A DNA stretch of 64,000 nt from Bifidobacterium commune (GTDB lineage Bacteria; Actinomycetota; Actinomycetes; Actinomycetales; Bifidobacteriaceae), in the NCBI RefSeq assembly GCF_900094885.1, contig NZ_FMBL01000001.1, forward strand, positions 400,867-464,866, read 5' to 3'. The position numbers and the translations under genes were made by a program. Below the pieces are notes generated by a model. That model was not told where the DNA came from. It saw nothing but the letters and a program-made list of their open reading frames with translations, and did no database searches. The first letter of the stretch is position 1. The number at the start of each line of letters is the position of its first letter. Below are positions 38,739 to 47,809 of this stretch, one piece after another.

Positions 38739-39542
38739 ATGTCAGAAAGCAAAGAAACTATGATAAGAACGCGCCCTAATGGTAGTAATAATGTCGCGGG
38801 CAACGAACACCCTCTAGTCGAACTTTCGCATGTCGAAAAGCATTTTGGCAAGCTTCATGTCCTTAAAGACATCAACTTGAAGGTTGGCAAGGGAGAAGTT
38901 CTTGTTGTCGTGGGCCCCTCCGGTTCTGGAAAATCGACGATGTGCCGCACCATCAACAGGCTTGAAACCATTGATTCCGGAACTATTCGTATCGACGGTC
39001 AGCTGTTGCCCCAGGAAGGCAAGGATTTGGCCAACCTGCGTGCAGAAGTCGGAATGGTTTTCCAACAGTTCAATCTTTTCGCCAACAAGACAATTCTTGA
39101 AAATGTCACGCTTGCGCCGGTCAAGGTACGACACATGGACAAGAAGGAAGCCAATGATCTGGGTATGGATCTTTTGGCACGCGTTGGTGTTGAATTGCAG
39201 GCTAATAAAATGCCGTCTCAGCTTTCCGGAGGGCAGCAGCAGCGTGTAGCCATCGCGCGAGCTTTGGCGATGAAGCCCAAAATCATGCTTTTCGATGAGC
39301 CAACCAGTGCTCTTGATCCTGAAATGGTCAATGAGGTACTTGAAGTCATGATTAACCTTGCCAGTGAAGGTATGACCATGATTTGTGTAACGCATGAGAT
39401 GGGCTTCGCTCGGAAGGCAGCAGACAATATAGTCTTCATGGCGGATGGCCGAATTCTCGAAAAGGGTACGCCGGATGAGTTCTTCGATCATCCGAAGACC
39501 GATCGTGCAAGAGATTTCCTTTCTAAGATTCTTACGCACTGA
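38739..39542 (+). CDS. gluA: Glutamate/polar amino acid ABC transporter, ATP-binding protein
   Basis: A 267-residue ATPase of the polar-amino-acid uptake family. Walker [11 protein letters not shown]-loop [12 protein letters not shown], signature [15 protein letters not shown], Walker [15 protein letters not shown] and switch His in CVTHEMGFA. Residues 1-25 are a nonconserved extension; ATG 38760 would remove part of it. First gene of a gluABCD set, as in corynebacteria and bifidobacteria; glutamate as substrate rests on that synteny. The gap to gluB is 146 bases and contains a hairpin. Confidence 0.92.
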   Translation: MSESKETMIRTRPNGSNNVAGNEHPLVELSHVEKHFGKLHVLKDINLKVGKGEVLVVVGPSGSGKSTMCRTINRLETIDSGTIRIDGQLLPQEGKDLANLRAEVGMVFQQFNLFANKTILENVTLAPVKVRHMDKKEANDLGMDLLARVGVELQANKMPSQLSGGQQQRVAIARALAMKPKIMLFDEPTSALDPEMVNEVLEVMINLASEGMTMICVTHEMGFARKAADNIVFMADGRILEKGTPDEFFDHPKTDRARDFLSKILTH

Positions 39543-39560
39543 CACGCCGCATACGGCTCT

Positions 39561-39591
39561 CGTCTTCATAGTGCTTTAGGTCATGAAGACG
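39561..39591 (+). other. Hairpin between gluA and gluB
   Basis: CGTCTTCAT and ATGAAGACG make a 9-base stem with a 13-base loop, 18 bases after the gluA stop. It lacks a T-tract. It might set the relative amounts of ATPase and binding-protein mRNA, as seen in many ABC operons. Confidence 0.45.
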
Positions 39592-39688
39592 GGGCGTCTG
39601 ACACATCGGTGGAAGACGGTGCGCGGCATATCGAAACATCGATCCCGCTGATCAGAACAACTGTGAAGCATCGGGAAAGCGAAAGTTA

Positions 39689-40543
39689 ATGAAATCATCA
39701 ATCAATCATATTTCGCGTGTCTGGCGCAGACTGCTTGCAGCGTTCTGTGCTTTGGCATGCATGTTTACTGTGGCTGGATGCGGCTCACAGAACGAGGCGG
39801 GCAAGATTCGCATCGGTATTAAATTCGACCAGCCCGGGCTTGGCTTCAAGAAGTCCGGCACCTATGTCGGCTTTGATGTTGATGTGGCTCAATACATCGC
39901 ACGCAAGCTCGGTTATTCGGAGACGCAAATCGTTTTCAAGGAAGCTCCGAGCAAGCAACGCGAAGCTATGCTGCAGAATGGTGACGTCGACATGATCGTT
40001 GCCAGCTATTCGATTACGGATGAGCGTAAGAAGGCTGTTTCGTTTGCAGGTCCTTACTTCGTGGCTGGACAGGATCTTATGGTACGCAAGGACGACCATG
40101 AGATTAACGGTCCGGAAAGTCTCAATGGCAAGCGCCTATGCTCGGTGACCGGCTCAACTTCGGCTCAGGTGGTCAAGCAGAAATTTGCTTCGGAAGTCCA
40201 GCTTATGGAACAGCCTGGCTATGCCGAATGCGCCACGGCACTTTTTAGCGGCATTGTAGATGCCGTAACAACCGATGACATTATTCTTGCAGGTTTGGCA
40301 TCGAATGCACGCGGTCGACTCAAGCTTGTCGGCAAGCCGTTCACCCAGGAATACTATGGTGTCGGCATTAAGAAGGGCAATGTCGAACTCGGCAGAAAGA
40401 TCGACAGTGCTATCGTTGATATGGAACAGGACGGTTCCTGGGAACGAGCCATTAAAGACAACACTGTCGGCGTCGATTACAAGCCCAATATGAAATACAA
40501 TCCTCCGAAGCCTAATTTGGGCGAGTTAGGAGCCGCACGATGA
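39689..40543 (+). CDS. gluB: Glutamate/polar amino acid ABC transporter, lipoprotein binding component
   Basis: A 284-residue secreted solute-binding protein of family 3. The signal sequence has basic residues, a hydrophobic core and the lipobox TVAGC (Cys31), so it is lipid-anchored to the outer face of the membrane. The mature part has the amino-acid-binding features GTYVGFDVDVAQYIARKLGY and MIVASYSITDERKKAVSFA. The stop overlaps gluC by 4 bases. Confidence 0.93.
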   Translation: MKSSINHISRVWRRLLAAFCALACMFTVAGCGSQNEAGKIRIGIKFDQPGLGFKKSGTYVGFDVDVAQYIARKLGYSETQIVFKEAPSKQREAMLQNGDVDMIVASYSITDERKKAVSFAGPYFVAGQDLMVRKDDHEINGPESLNGKRLCSVTGSTSAQVVKQKFASEVQLMEQPGYAECATALFSGIVDAVTTDDIILAGLASNARGRLKLVGKPFTQEYYGVGIKKGNVELGRKIDSAIVDMEQDGSWERAIKDNTVGVDYKPNMKYNPPKPNLGELGAAR

Positions 40544-41217
40544 GTAACATGCTCCAATTGTTTACTGAATACGACGTCCTAGGAGCTTTTCTTGTCAACA
40601 TTGAGTTGACGTTGTGGGCTGCGTTGTTCTCAACTGTTCTTGGCGTTATCCTGTTGATGATGAGAATTTCGCCTGTTTCCTCGTTGCGTACGGTCGCAAG
40701 TGGCTATGTTGAATTCTTCAAGAACATGCCATTGACCATCATCATGGTGTTCATGGTTCTTGGTGCCTTCGCACAGATTAAGTTGTCGTTTTCCACCAAG
40801 TTCTCCGTCAACTTCTTCTGGTTGGCAGTTACCGGTCTGTCTCTGTACACGGCGGCGTTCGTATGTGAATCCCTTAGGTCGGGTATCAACACTGTACCGT
40901 TGGGACAAGCAGAGGCCGCACGTGCCCTTGGTCTAAACTTCATGCAGTCGGCCGCTGAGATTATCCTGCCTCAGGCATTCCGTGGTTCTGTGGCTCCGTT
41001 GGGCAATACTCTTATCGCGCTGTTGAAGAACTCGACGGTGGCGGCGGCTGCTTCCGTTGCCACAGAGACGTCAAGTCTGATGAGTGAAATGATTGAATTC
41101 CATGCGAACTCCATTGTCACCATCTTCCTGATGTTCGCGCTCGGCTATGTGATTCTGATCATCCCCATCGGAGCGTTGACTACAATGCTCTCCAACAAGC
41201 TTGCGGTACGGAGGTGA
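40540..41217 (+). CDS. gluC: Glutamate/polar amino acid ABC transporter, permease 1
   Basis: A 225-residue permease of the HisM type with about five membrane helices. The EAA loop that contacts the ATPase is EAARALGLNFMQSAAEIILP. It starts in the gluB stop codon (ATGA) and is followed by gluD after 4 bases. Confidence 0.93.
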   Translation: MSNMLQLFTEYDVLGAFLVNIELTLWAALFSTVLGVILLMMRISPVSSLRTVASGYVEFFKNMPLTIIMVFMVLGAFAQIKLSFSTKFSVNFFWLAVTGLSLYTAAFVCESLRSGINTVPLGQAEAARALGLNFMQSAAEIILPQAFRGSVAPLGNTLIALLKNSTVAAAASVATETSSLMSEMIEFHANSIVTIFLMFALGYVILIIPIGALTTMLSNKLAVRR

Positions 41218-41221
41218 ACGT

Positions 41222-42349
41222 ATGAGTAACAACAACGAATCGTCACTATTGTTCGATGAGCCGGGCCCCAAGGGCAGGCGTCATATCCGCATCGCCAATT
41301 GGATCGGTGGTGTCATAATCGCCATCGTCGTCGTGCTTATTCTTATGAGGTTGCACAATCCGCCGGACGGTGAGAACCAGCTTGACTGGGCACTTTGGCA
41401 GCCGGCTCTTAGCAGCGAGGCATGGACGGACTTCTATCTGCCTGGTCTGTGGATGACCATCAAGGCTTCTGTTCTTGCTGTTATCGGATCGGTGGTTTTC
41501 GGGCTTATCTTTGGTGTCGGTAGGTTACTGCCCAGCAAAATACTGCGTGCGGTTTCGGGCGTCATCGTCGAATTCTGTCGAGCTGTACCAGTTCTGATGT
41601 TCATGATTTTCTTCTGGAGACTGTTCTCGTTCATTGGTATGCAAAGCGCCTCCTATTGGGCTGTTGTAATAGGTCTGATTCTTTACAACGGTTCTGTGGT
41701 TGCGGAACTGGTTCGATCCGGCGTCGGAAACCTGCCAGGTGGGCAGCGCGAAGCATCTCTCGCATTGGGTCTTACAGCAACACAGTCGCTGATGCAGATT
41801 GAGGTGCCACAGGCTGTTTACGCCATGTTGCCGGCTGCTGTTACTCAGCTGGTTGTTGTGTTGAAAGATACTGCTCTTGGTTCGATTATCATGTACACTG
41901 ACCTTCTGCAGGAATCGCGCCGACTTGGTTCGATGTACTTCAACATTTTGCAGACATTGGTCGTTGCAGGTGTCGTCTACTTCGTGGTTTGCTGGCTTCT
42001 TTCGAAGGTTGCGGAGTGGCTGCCGAGCCGTATGCAGGAACGCACCGCCGCTCCCGCTGAGCCGGAGCCGGTCGCTCCGATTGCCATCATGGATGCTTCG
42101 AACGTCAACCAGATTGCTGTGGCCAAGGAATTGGGCGAAGACCGTTACGGCGGGGCACCTGGTCGTTATCATGTTCATCATCGCGGCACCAATGCGTCCG
42201 TTCGCCATTGGCGCCAGACTCGTTACGAGCAGGGCTATGATGCGACGCAGCCGGATAGTGAGAAATGCAAGGAGCGCGCCGAGCGCGGAATCCCACTGCA
42301 GAATCTGCGCCCGCGTGGGAACAAATCCGATAAACCCGGCAATGAGTAG
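41222..42349 (+). CDS. gluD: Glutamate/polar amino acid ABC transporter, permease 2, long C-terminus
   Basis: A 375-residue permease of the HisM family. The first 30 residues are cytoplasmic; five or six helices follow, and the EAA loop is REASLALGLTATQSLMQIEVP. The last 95 residues or so, after MQERTAAPAEPEPVAP, form a hydrophilic tail rich in Arg and Gly (HHRGTNASVRHWRQTRYEQG) that standard permeases lack. The ATG follows GGAGGTGAACGT, placed inside the end of gluC. A terminator lies 18 bases downstream. Confidence 0.92.
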   Translation: MSNNNESSLLFDEPGPKGRRHIRIANWIGGVIIAIVVVLILMRLHNPPDGENQLDWALWQPALSSEAWTDFYLPGLWMTIKASVLAVIGSVVFGLIFGVGRLLPSKILRAVSGVIVEFCRAVPVLMFMIFFWRLFSFIGMQSASYWAVVIGLILYNGSVVAELVRSGVGNLPGGQREASLALGLTATQSLMQIEVPQAVYAMLPAAVTQLVVVLKDTALGSIIMYTDLLQESRRLGSMYFNILQTLVVAGVVYFVVCWLLSKVAEWLPSRMQERTAAPAEPEPVAPIAIMDASNVNQIAVAKELGEDRYGGAPGRYHVHHRGTNASVRHWRQTRYEQGYDATQPDSEKCKERAERGIPLQNLRPRGNKSDKPGNE

Positions 42350-42367
42350 TTTCGGATGATAAATGAG

Positions 42368-42408
42368 GGATGGTGGTCATCGGATATATCGGTGGCCACC
42401 ATCCTTTT
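42368..42408 (+). terminator. Terminator of the gluABCD operon
   Basis: GGATGGTGGTCA pairs with TGGCCACCATCC (one G-U pair) around a 13-base loop, followed by four T. Confidence 0.85.
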
Positions 42409-42438
42409 GCGTAGTGAGTGAACGATAGAGTTAGGGTT

Positions 42439-45009
42439 ATGACACAGACTTTAGGGGAGTTGGCGCCGAATTGGGGCGATTTCGGAAACGAGAGACGCAA
42501 TCTCGACGGTGATGAAATTTACGAGAGGTTTTTCGGATGGGTTCATGATGACAAAGATGTTGAACCTTGGCCACATCAAGAGGAAGCCATCATGGATTTG
42601 CTTGCCGGCGATCACGTCATTTTGAACACGCCTACAGGATCTGGCAAGTCCCTTGTGGCATTGGGCATGCATTTCATGGCGCTTTGCACCGGTCAACGTT
42701 CTTACTACACCGCTCCGATTAAGGCTCTTGTCTCTGAAAAGTTCTTTGATCTGATGGAAGTATTCGGACGTGACAATGTCGGTATGATTACCGGTGACAC
42801 CAACATCAACCCTGAGGCTCCCATCATTTGTTGCACCGCCGAGATTCTGGCCAATCAGGCGTTACGTGAGGGCGAGCGTGCCGATATTGGCTGTGTGGCA
42901 ATGGACGAGTTCCACTACTATGGGGATGCCGACCGGGGATGGGCGTGGCAAGTGCCGCTGTTGACCTTATCGAAGACCCAATTTCTCTTGATGAGTGCAA
43001 CGCTTGGCAATGTCAACGGTATTGCTGACAGTCTCGAAGACATGACCAAACGTGATGTTGATGTCATAGCCGATGCGCCCAGACCTGTTCCCCTGAGCTA
43101 CGAGTACACCGACAAACAGCTTGCCGGAACAGTGGAGCTATTGTTCTCGAAAAAGGACACTCCGATTTACGTTGTGCATTTTTCCCAGGATGCAGCGCTT
43201 GAGACAGCGCAGGCACTCGCCAGCACCGGAGTGTCGAGTAAAGAACAGCGCGAGGCCATTAGTGAGGCCATCAAAGGCACGCGGTTTACCACTGCGTTTG
43301 GCAAGATTTTGCAACGACTGCTGCGTACAGGGGTCGGAATCCATCACGCAGGAATGTTGCCTCGCTATCGTCGGTTGGTGGAACAGCTGGCTCAGCAAGG
43401 TCTGCTGCCAGTCATCTGCGGGACCGATACGCTGGGTGTGGGAATCAATGTGCCGATTCATTCCGTTGTGCTGACTGCGCTCACAAAATTTGACGGATTC
43501 AAGATGCGCAAGTTGCGGGCGCGTGAATTCCATCAAATCGCCGGGCGTGCCGGGCGAATGGGCTTCGATACCGAGGGTCTTGTGGTGGCAGAGGCTCCGG
43601 AGTTTGAAATCGAAAATGCCCGCGCCATTGCCAAAGCGAACGGAGATCCGAAAAAGCTCAAGAAAATAAAACGTAAAAAACCTCAGGAAGGTTTTGTCGC
43701 GTGGAACAAGGCGACATTCGAGAAACTCATCGACGCCGAACCTGAAACACTTGTACCTCATATGAAAATTACCCATTCTATGGTCCTTAATGAGGTGTCT
43801 CAGGGTGGCGATGCCCGGGCACGTGTCGACAAACTTGTTGATGACTCCGCCCAAAGCGCGGAACAGAAGCAATATCTTCACGGGCGAACGGACGAAATAT
43901 TCGAAACCATGCTCGATTCGTCGTTCATTGAGACAGAAGATAACGGCCATGGTGGCAAGGATTATTTCCTGGCTGTGGATGTGCCGGATAATTTTGCGCT
44001 AGATCAACCGCTGTCACCTTTTCTCCTTGCGGCACTCGAATTGCTTGATCCTGAATCGGATACGTATGCGCTTGACGTGGTATCGATGGTCGAGGCAACG
44101 CTTGAGGACCCGAAACAGGTTCTTAAAGCCCAGCAGAGGCAGGCGCGGGATAAGGAGATGGCCGAGATGAAAGCCGATGGGATTGACTACGACGAGCGAA
44201 TGGAAAGGCTACAGGAGGTTACGTGGCCCAAACCGCTCGAGAAAATGCTTGAAGCCGCGTTCGACGAATACCGTCATGACGTGCCGTGGGCCAATGATTA
44301 TGAGCTCAATCCAAAATCCGTGGTGCGAGACATGGTGGAAGCCGCCAGTGATTTCACCGGATACATTTCCCGGTACAACATCGCTCGTTCAGAAGGCACG
44401 CTTTTGCGTTACCTTTCCGATGCGTACCGTTCGCTAGCTCGTACCGTTCCCGTTGAAAAGCGTAATGACGAACTGGAAGATATCATCTCGTGGTTGCGAG
44501 TGGTCGTTCGTTCAGTCGACTCCAGCCTTGTGGACGAATGGGAGAACGCAGGAAACTCCGACGCACAGGCAGAAGGTGATGCGCTGAACGCAGCGGCCCC
44601 TGTTGGTGCCAAAGCTGCTGTCGTGGAAGACCGTCGAGGGCTTATCGTGCTGATTCGCAACGCCATGTTCCGTCGTATCCAACTTATGGATCGGGACAGA
44701 CCGGAAGAGCTCGGTGCGCTCGATAAGGATTGGGGTTACGGAGTGCATGAGTGGGAAGATGTGCTGGACGGCTACTATGACGAGCATGAGTATGTCGGCA
44801 TCGATCAGCAGGCCCGTAGCGGCAAGCTCTTCATTCTTGACGACGGCAACGAAAAGAGCGAACACACTTGGAAGGTTCGACAAATAATAGACGACTCGGA
44901 TGGAGACCATAACTGGGCGATAACGGGTACAGTGGATCTCGATGCGACGCAGGAAAGTGGCGAGGTGGTCTTTGCGGATTACAGGGTGAGTGATGACGGA
45001 TTGGTCTGA
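42439..45009 (+). CDS. Ski2-like DExH helicase (DUF3516 type)
   Basis: An 856-residue superfamily 2 helicase. Motif I is NTPTGSGKSLVA, Ia YTAPIKALVSEKFF, II (DEFH) VAMDEFHYYGD, III LLMSATLGNV, V GTDTLGVGINVPIH, and VI HQIAGRAGRMGFD. The C-terminal half (about 440-856) is helical and charged and corresponds, as I recall the family, to DUF3516 of actinobacterial proteins; it replaces the arch of classic HelY/Ski2. A role in RNA processing or nucleic-acid remodelling is likely but unproven. ATG 42439 is preferred to the GTG at 42418. Confidence 0.85.
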   Translation: MTQTLGELAPNWGDFGNERRNLDGDEIYERFFGWVHDDKDVEPWPHQEEAIMDLLAGDHVILNTPTGSGKSLVALGMHFMALCTGQRSYYTAPIKALVSEKFFDLMEVFGRDNVGMITGDTNINPEAPIICCTAEILANQALREGERADIGCVAMDEFHYYGDADRGWAWQVPLLTLSKTQFLLMSATLGNVNGIADSLEDMTKRDVDVIADAPRPVPLSYEYTDKQLAGTVELLFSKKDTPIYVVHFSQDAALETAQALASTGVSSKEQREAISEAIKGTRFTTAFGKILQRLLRTGVGIHHAGMLPRYRRLVEQLAQQGLLPVICGTDTLGVGINVPIHSVVLTALTKFDGFKMRKLRAREFHQIAGRAGRMGFDTEGLVVAEAPEFEIENARAIAKANGDPKKLKKIKRKKPQEGFVAWNKATFEKLIDAEPETLVPHMKITHSMVLNEVSQGGDARARVDKLVDDSAQSAEQKQYLHGRTDEIFETMLDSSFIETEDNGHGGKDYFLAVDVPDNFALDQPLSPFLLAALELLDPESDTYALDVVSMVEATLEDPKQVLKAQQRQARDKEMAEMKADGIDYDERMERLQEVTWPKPLEKMLEAAFDEYRHDVPWANDYELNPKSVVRDMVEAASDFTGYISRYNIARSEGTLLRYLSDAYRSLARTVPVEKRNDELEDIISWLRVVVRSVDSSLVDEWENAGNSDAQAEGDALNAAAPVGAKAAVVEDRRGLIVLIRNAMFRRIQLMDRDRPEELGALDKDWGYGVHEWEDVLDGYYDEHEYVGIDQQARSGKLFILDDGNEKSEHTWKVRQIIDDSDGDHNWAITGTVDLDATQESGEVVFADYRVSDDGLV

Positions 45010-45174
45010 AATTCTTGATCGAGTGTTTTCTGGTGGTTGGTGGGGACTGCCGATTGGTCGCTTCTGCCGATCAGTGATCTGCGCATTTTGTTTGACGTCT
45101 TCCAAACGTGAGGTTGGTCGGTATTTGTTTTGGGCAGTGCCGTTCTGGGAGAATGCGACGGGGAAACCAGTAAG

Positions 45175-45188
45175 CGAACAAATGTTCG
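45175..45188. promoter_or_regulatory. LexA (SOS) box of rarA
   Basis: CGAACAAATGTTCG matches the Gram-positive/actinobacterial LexA consensus CGAACRNRYGTTYG at every position. It lies at the -35 region, 10 bases upstream of the -10-like TATGAT (45199-45204). Binding of LexA would block the promoter. Confidence 0.85.
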
Positions 45189-45198
45189 AATATGGAAG

Positions 45199-45204
45199 TA
45201 TGAT
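45199..45204 (+). promoter_or_regulatory. -10 box of a probable leaderless rarA transcript
   Basis: TATGAT ends 6 bases before the rarA ATG (45211), so the transcript would begin at or within a base of the start codon. No good ribosome site is visible between the box and the ATG. Confidence 0.5.
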
Positions 45205-45210
45205 AAAGAC

Positions 45211-46587
45211 ATGACAGACGATTTGTTCAGCGCATCCGATGCCCCCGAGGATTTCACACGTCCGCTTGCTGTTCGGATGAGACCGTCAACGCTTGATCAG
45301 GTGGTTGGGCAGCAGCAGGCCCTTGGTGAGGGATCGCCGTTGCGCAGGCTTGCGAGCCCGTCGTCGAAGGGTTCGTTGACTGCGCCCAGCTCGATTATTC
45401 TTTTCGGCCCACCTGGTGTCGGTAAGACCACGTTGGCGTATATCGTCGCGCAACAGTCCGGACGTGTGTTCGAGGAACTTTCGGCCGTCACTTCCGGAGT
45501 CAAGGATGTGCGTGCGGTATTGCAACGTGCCCATGAACGATTGGTGACGCAAGGTTCGGAAACGGTTCTGTTCATTGATGAGGTCCATCGTTTTTCGAAA
45601 TCACAGCAGGATGCGTTACTACCAAGCGTTGAAAACCGGGATGTCACCTTCATTGGTGCAACGACAGAGAATCCCAGTTTTTCCATTAACAAGCCGTTGC
45701 TAAGCCGATCGGTTGTGGTCAAGCTCGAGTCACTTGAGCCGGATGATTTGAAGGCGTTGATTACCCGAGCATTGGAAAGTAAGCAAGGATTAAAAGGAGA
45801 AGTCAAGCTCAGCGATGAAGCCATGGATGAAATCATACGCATGGCAGGAGGCGATGGGCGCAAGACGTTGACGATTCTCGAGGCGGCCGCAGGTGCTGTA
45901 ACGGGAGACAAGCTGCGGGAAAAGGGTGCTCGCAAACCCACGATCAATACTGATGTTGTCTTGAAAGTGATGGATTCTGCGATTGTTCGATATGACAAGG
46001 ACGGTGATGACCATTACGATGTCGCTTCCGCATTCATCAAGTCAATGAGAGGAAGCGATGCTGATGCAGCACTGCATTATCTCGCACGCATGTTGCGTGC
46101 GGGGGAGGATCCGCGTTTTATCGCACGTCGCATCATGATTGCAGCCGCCGAAGAAGTGGGTATGGCTGCTCCACAGATTCTTGAGCTTACTGTCGCCGCT
46201 GCTCAGGCGGTCGCCATGATAGGCATGCCGGAGGCAAGGATTATTCTTTCTGAAGCGGTTATTGCTGTGGCAACTGCACCGAAATCAAACGCTAGCTACA
46301 ATGCCATCAATCAGGCGCTTGCCGATGTTGATGCCGGCATGATTGGGCAAGTGCCGCTTTGGCTTAGGAACGCCCCTACTGCGCTTATGAAAGATTGGGG
46401 CAACCACGAAGGTTATGTATATGCGCATGATGTGCCCGGAGCTGTGGCGTCTCAGCAATATATGCCAGATGAGCTGGTGGGGCATGAGTATTATCACCCC
46501 AATGATCGCGGGTATGAACGTGAACTTGGCCCAAGAGTTGAGAAAATCAGGCAGATTTTGCATGACGGATTACGTAATGATCAGTGA
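45211..46587 (+). CDS. rarA: Replication-associated recombination protein A
   Basis: A 458-residue AAA+ ATPase of the RarA/MgsA/WRNIP1 family, which acts at stalled replication forks. Walker A GPPGVGKTTLAY, Walker B TVLFIDEVHRF, sensor 1 IGATTENPSFSIN and the tetramerisation domain (DVASAFIKSMRGSDADAALH through MPEARIILSEAVIAVATAPK) are clear. I chose ATG 45211, which gives the family start and fits the promoter. A LexA box directly upstream predicts SOS induction. Confidence 0.93.
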   Translation: MTDDLFSASDAPEDFTRPLAVRMRPSTLDQVVGQQQALGEGSPLRRLASPSSKGSLTAPSSIILFGPPGVGKTTLAYIVAQQSGRVFEELSAVTSGVKDVRAVLQRAHERLVTQGSETVLFIDEVHRFSKSQQDALLPSVENRDVTFIGATTENPSFSINKPLLSRSVVVKLESLEPDDLKALITRALESKQGLKGEVKLSDEAMDEIIRMAGGDGRKTLTILEAAAGAVTGDKLREKGARKPTINTDVVLKVMDSAIVRYDKDGDDHYDVASAFIKSMRGSDADAALHYLARMLRAGEDPRFIARRIMIAAAEEVGMAAPQILELTVAAAQAVAMIGMPEARIILSEAVIAVATAPKSNASYNAINQALADVDAGMIGQVPLWLRNAPTALMKDWGNHEGYVYAHDVPGAVASQQYMPDELVGHEYYHPNDRGYERELGPRVEKIRQILHDGLRNDQ

Positions 46588-46615
46588 GTGAAATACGGAA
46601 AAACAGGAGGAAATA

Positions 46616-47605
46616 GTGGATATGGACGTGCGAACGAATGACAAACTCATCGTCAATTGCATACCAATTGGAGACAAAGACAGACAGCGTTTTATGGATG
46701 CGGCAGGGGATGTTCGCATAGAGTTCTGTGCGCAGCCGGAAAGTGAAGACAGCATCAACGGCAAGGCGGAAATTCCTGAGGCGCTGCGCGGTTGTGCCAC
46801 AGCGGTACTGGGTAATATTGACCCGGCTACTGTAAACCAGTTCACGAATCTTGAATGGTTGCAGACTTGGAGCGCTGGTGTTGATGCCTATCTTAAGCCT
46901 GGTGTCCTGTCTGAACATGTCAGTGTTACAAGCTCGACCGGAGCTTATGGACAGGCTGTGTCCGAGCATATGATTGCGATGATGTGGACGATTATGAAGA
47001 ATCTTACTTTCTATATCCGTAATCAGTCCGCAAGCCGTTGGCAGGATGAAGGTACGGTACTTACACCTCAAGGAGCATACGTTCTGGTTGTGGGTACTGG
47101 CGACATCGGTTCGCATTTCGCGTGTCTTGCCAAGGGTGCCGGTATGCATACGATCGGCGTACGCCGCAATGCAGCTAAGTCAGTGGACGGCATCGATGAG
47201 ATGCATGGTTTCGATGAACTGGATGAGCTGTTGCCGCAAGCTGATGTCGTTGCATTGGCGTTGCCCAGTGCCGCGGATACCTACCATCTCATCGACGAGC
47301 GCAGGCTTTCCCTATTGAAAAAGAGTGCCATTATTCTCAATGGAGGAAGGGGTGATGCAATTGATGACGATGCTTTGGCCGAGGCTTTGAAGTCGAATTC
47401 AATTCGAGGTGCAGGCATCGATGTGTTCGAGGTCGAGCCGTTGCCGGCTTCTCATCGGCTTTGGGAGGAACCCCGCTGTCTTATTACCCCGCATATCGCA
47501 GGAGGTGAGCACTTGGCGAGCACTGTCGCACGAATTATCGATATAGCCGTGGAGAACGTTCGTCGTTACGTCAACGGAGAACCGTTGCTGGAACGAGCCC
47601 ATTGA
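46616..47605 (+). CDS. D-isomer-specific 2-hydroxyacid dehydrogenase family protein
   Basis: A 329-residue NAD(P)-dependent oxidoreductase. The nucleotide-binding motif is LVVGTGDIGSHFACLAKGAG; the catalytic Arg lies in LNGGRGDAIDDDAL, the Glu in DVFEVEPLP, and the His in ITPHIAGG. GTG 46616 follows AGGAGG at 5 bases; ATG 46622 is an alternative. Substrate unknown; in this family it may be a hydroxyacid or phosphoglycerate-like compound. It starts 28 bases after rarA and may be co-transcribed. Confidence 0.88.
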   Translation: MDMDVRTNDKLIVNCIPIGDKDRQRFMDAAGDVRIEFCAQPESEDSINGKAEIPEALRGCATAVLGNIDPATVNQFTNLEWLQTWSAGVDAYLKPGVLSEHVSVTSSTGAYGQAVSEHMIAMMWTIMKNLTFYIRNQSASRWQDEGTVLTPQGAYVLVVGTGDIGSHFACLAKGAGMHTIGVRRNAAKSVDGIDEMHGFDELDELLPQADVVALALPSAADTYHLIDERRLSLLKKSAIILNGGRGDAIDDDALAEALKSNSIRGAGIDVFEVEPLPASHRLWEEPRCLITPHIAGGEHLASTVARIIDIAVENVRRYVNGEPLLERAH

Positions 47606-47723
47606 TAGCTCTCTTCAGCAAGCAACGATTCCAAAGATCATTGAGCTGTTTTCGGGCTTGACGGTTGATGTGAGGCTGGAGGAGCGATCGAGACCTTCTT
47701 GTTAGGTGCTATTTTTAGATTAT

Positions 47724-47763
47724 AAAAGATCCGCTGCCGGGCAATAGTGACAGCGGATCTTTT
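47724..47763. terminator. Bidirectional terminator between convergent genes
   Basis: AAAAGATCCGCTG and CAGCGGATCTTTT form a perfect 13-base stem with a 14-base loop. The A-run on one side and T-run on the other suit termination in both directions, here of the dehydrogenase (+) and the amidohydrolase (-). Confidence 0.88.
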
Positions 47764-47809
47764 GACTGAGTGTACTGGCAACAATCAGGTCTGTCATATA
47801 TATAGCGCT

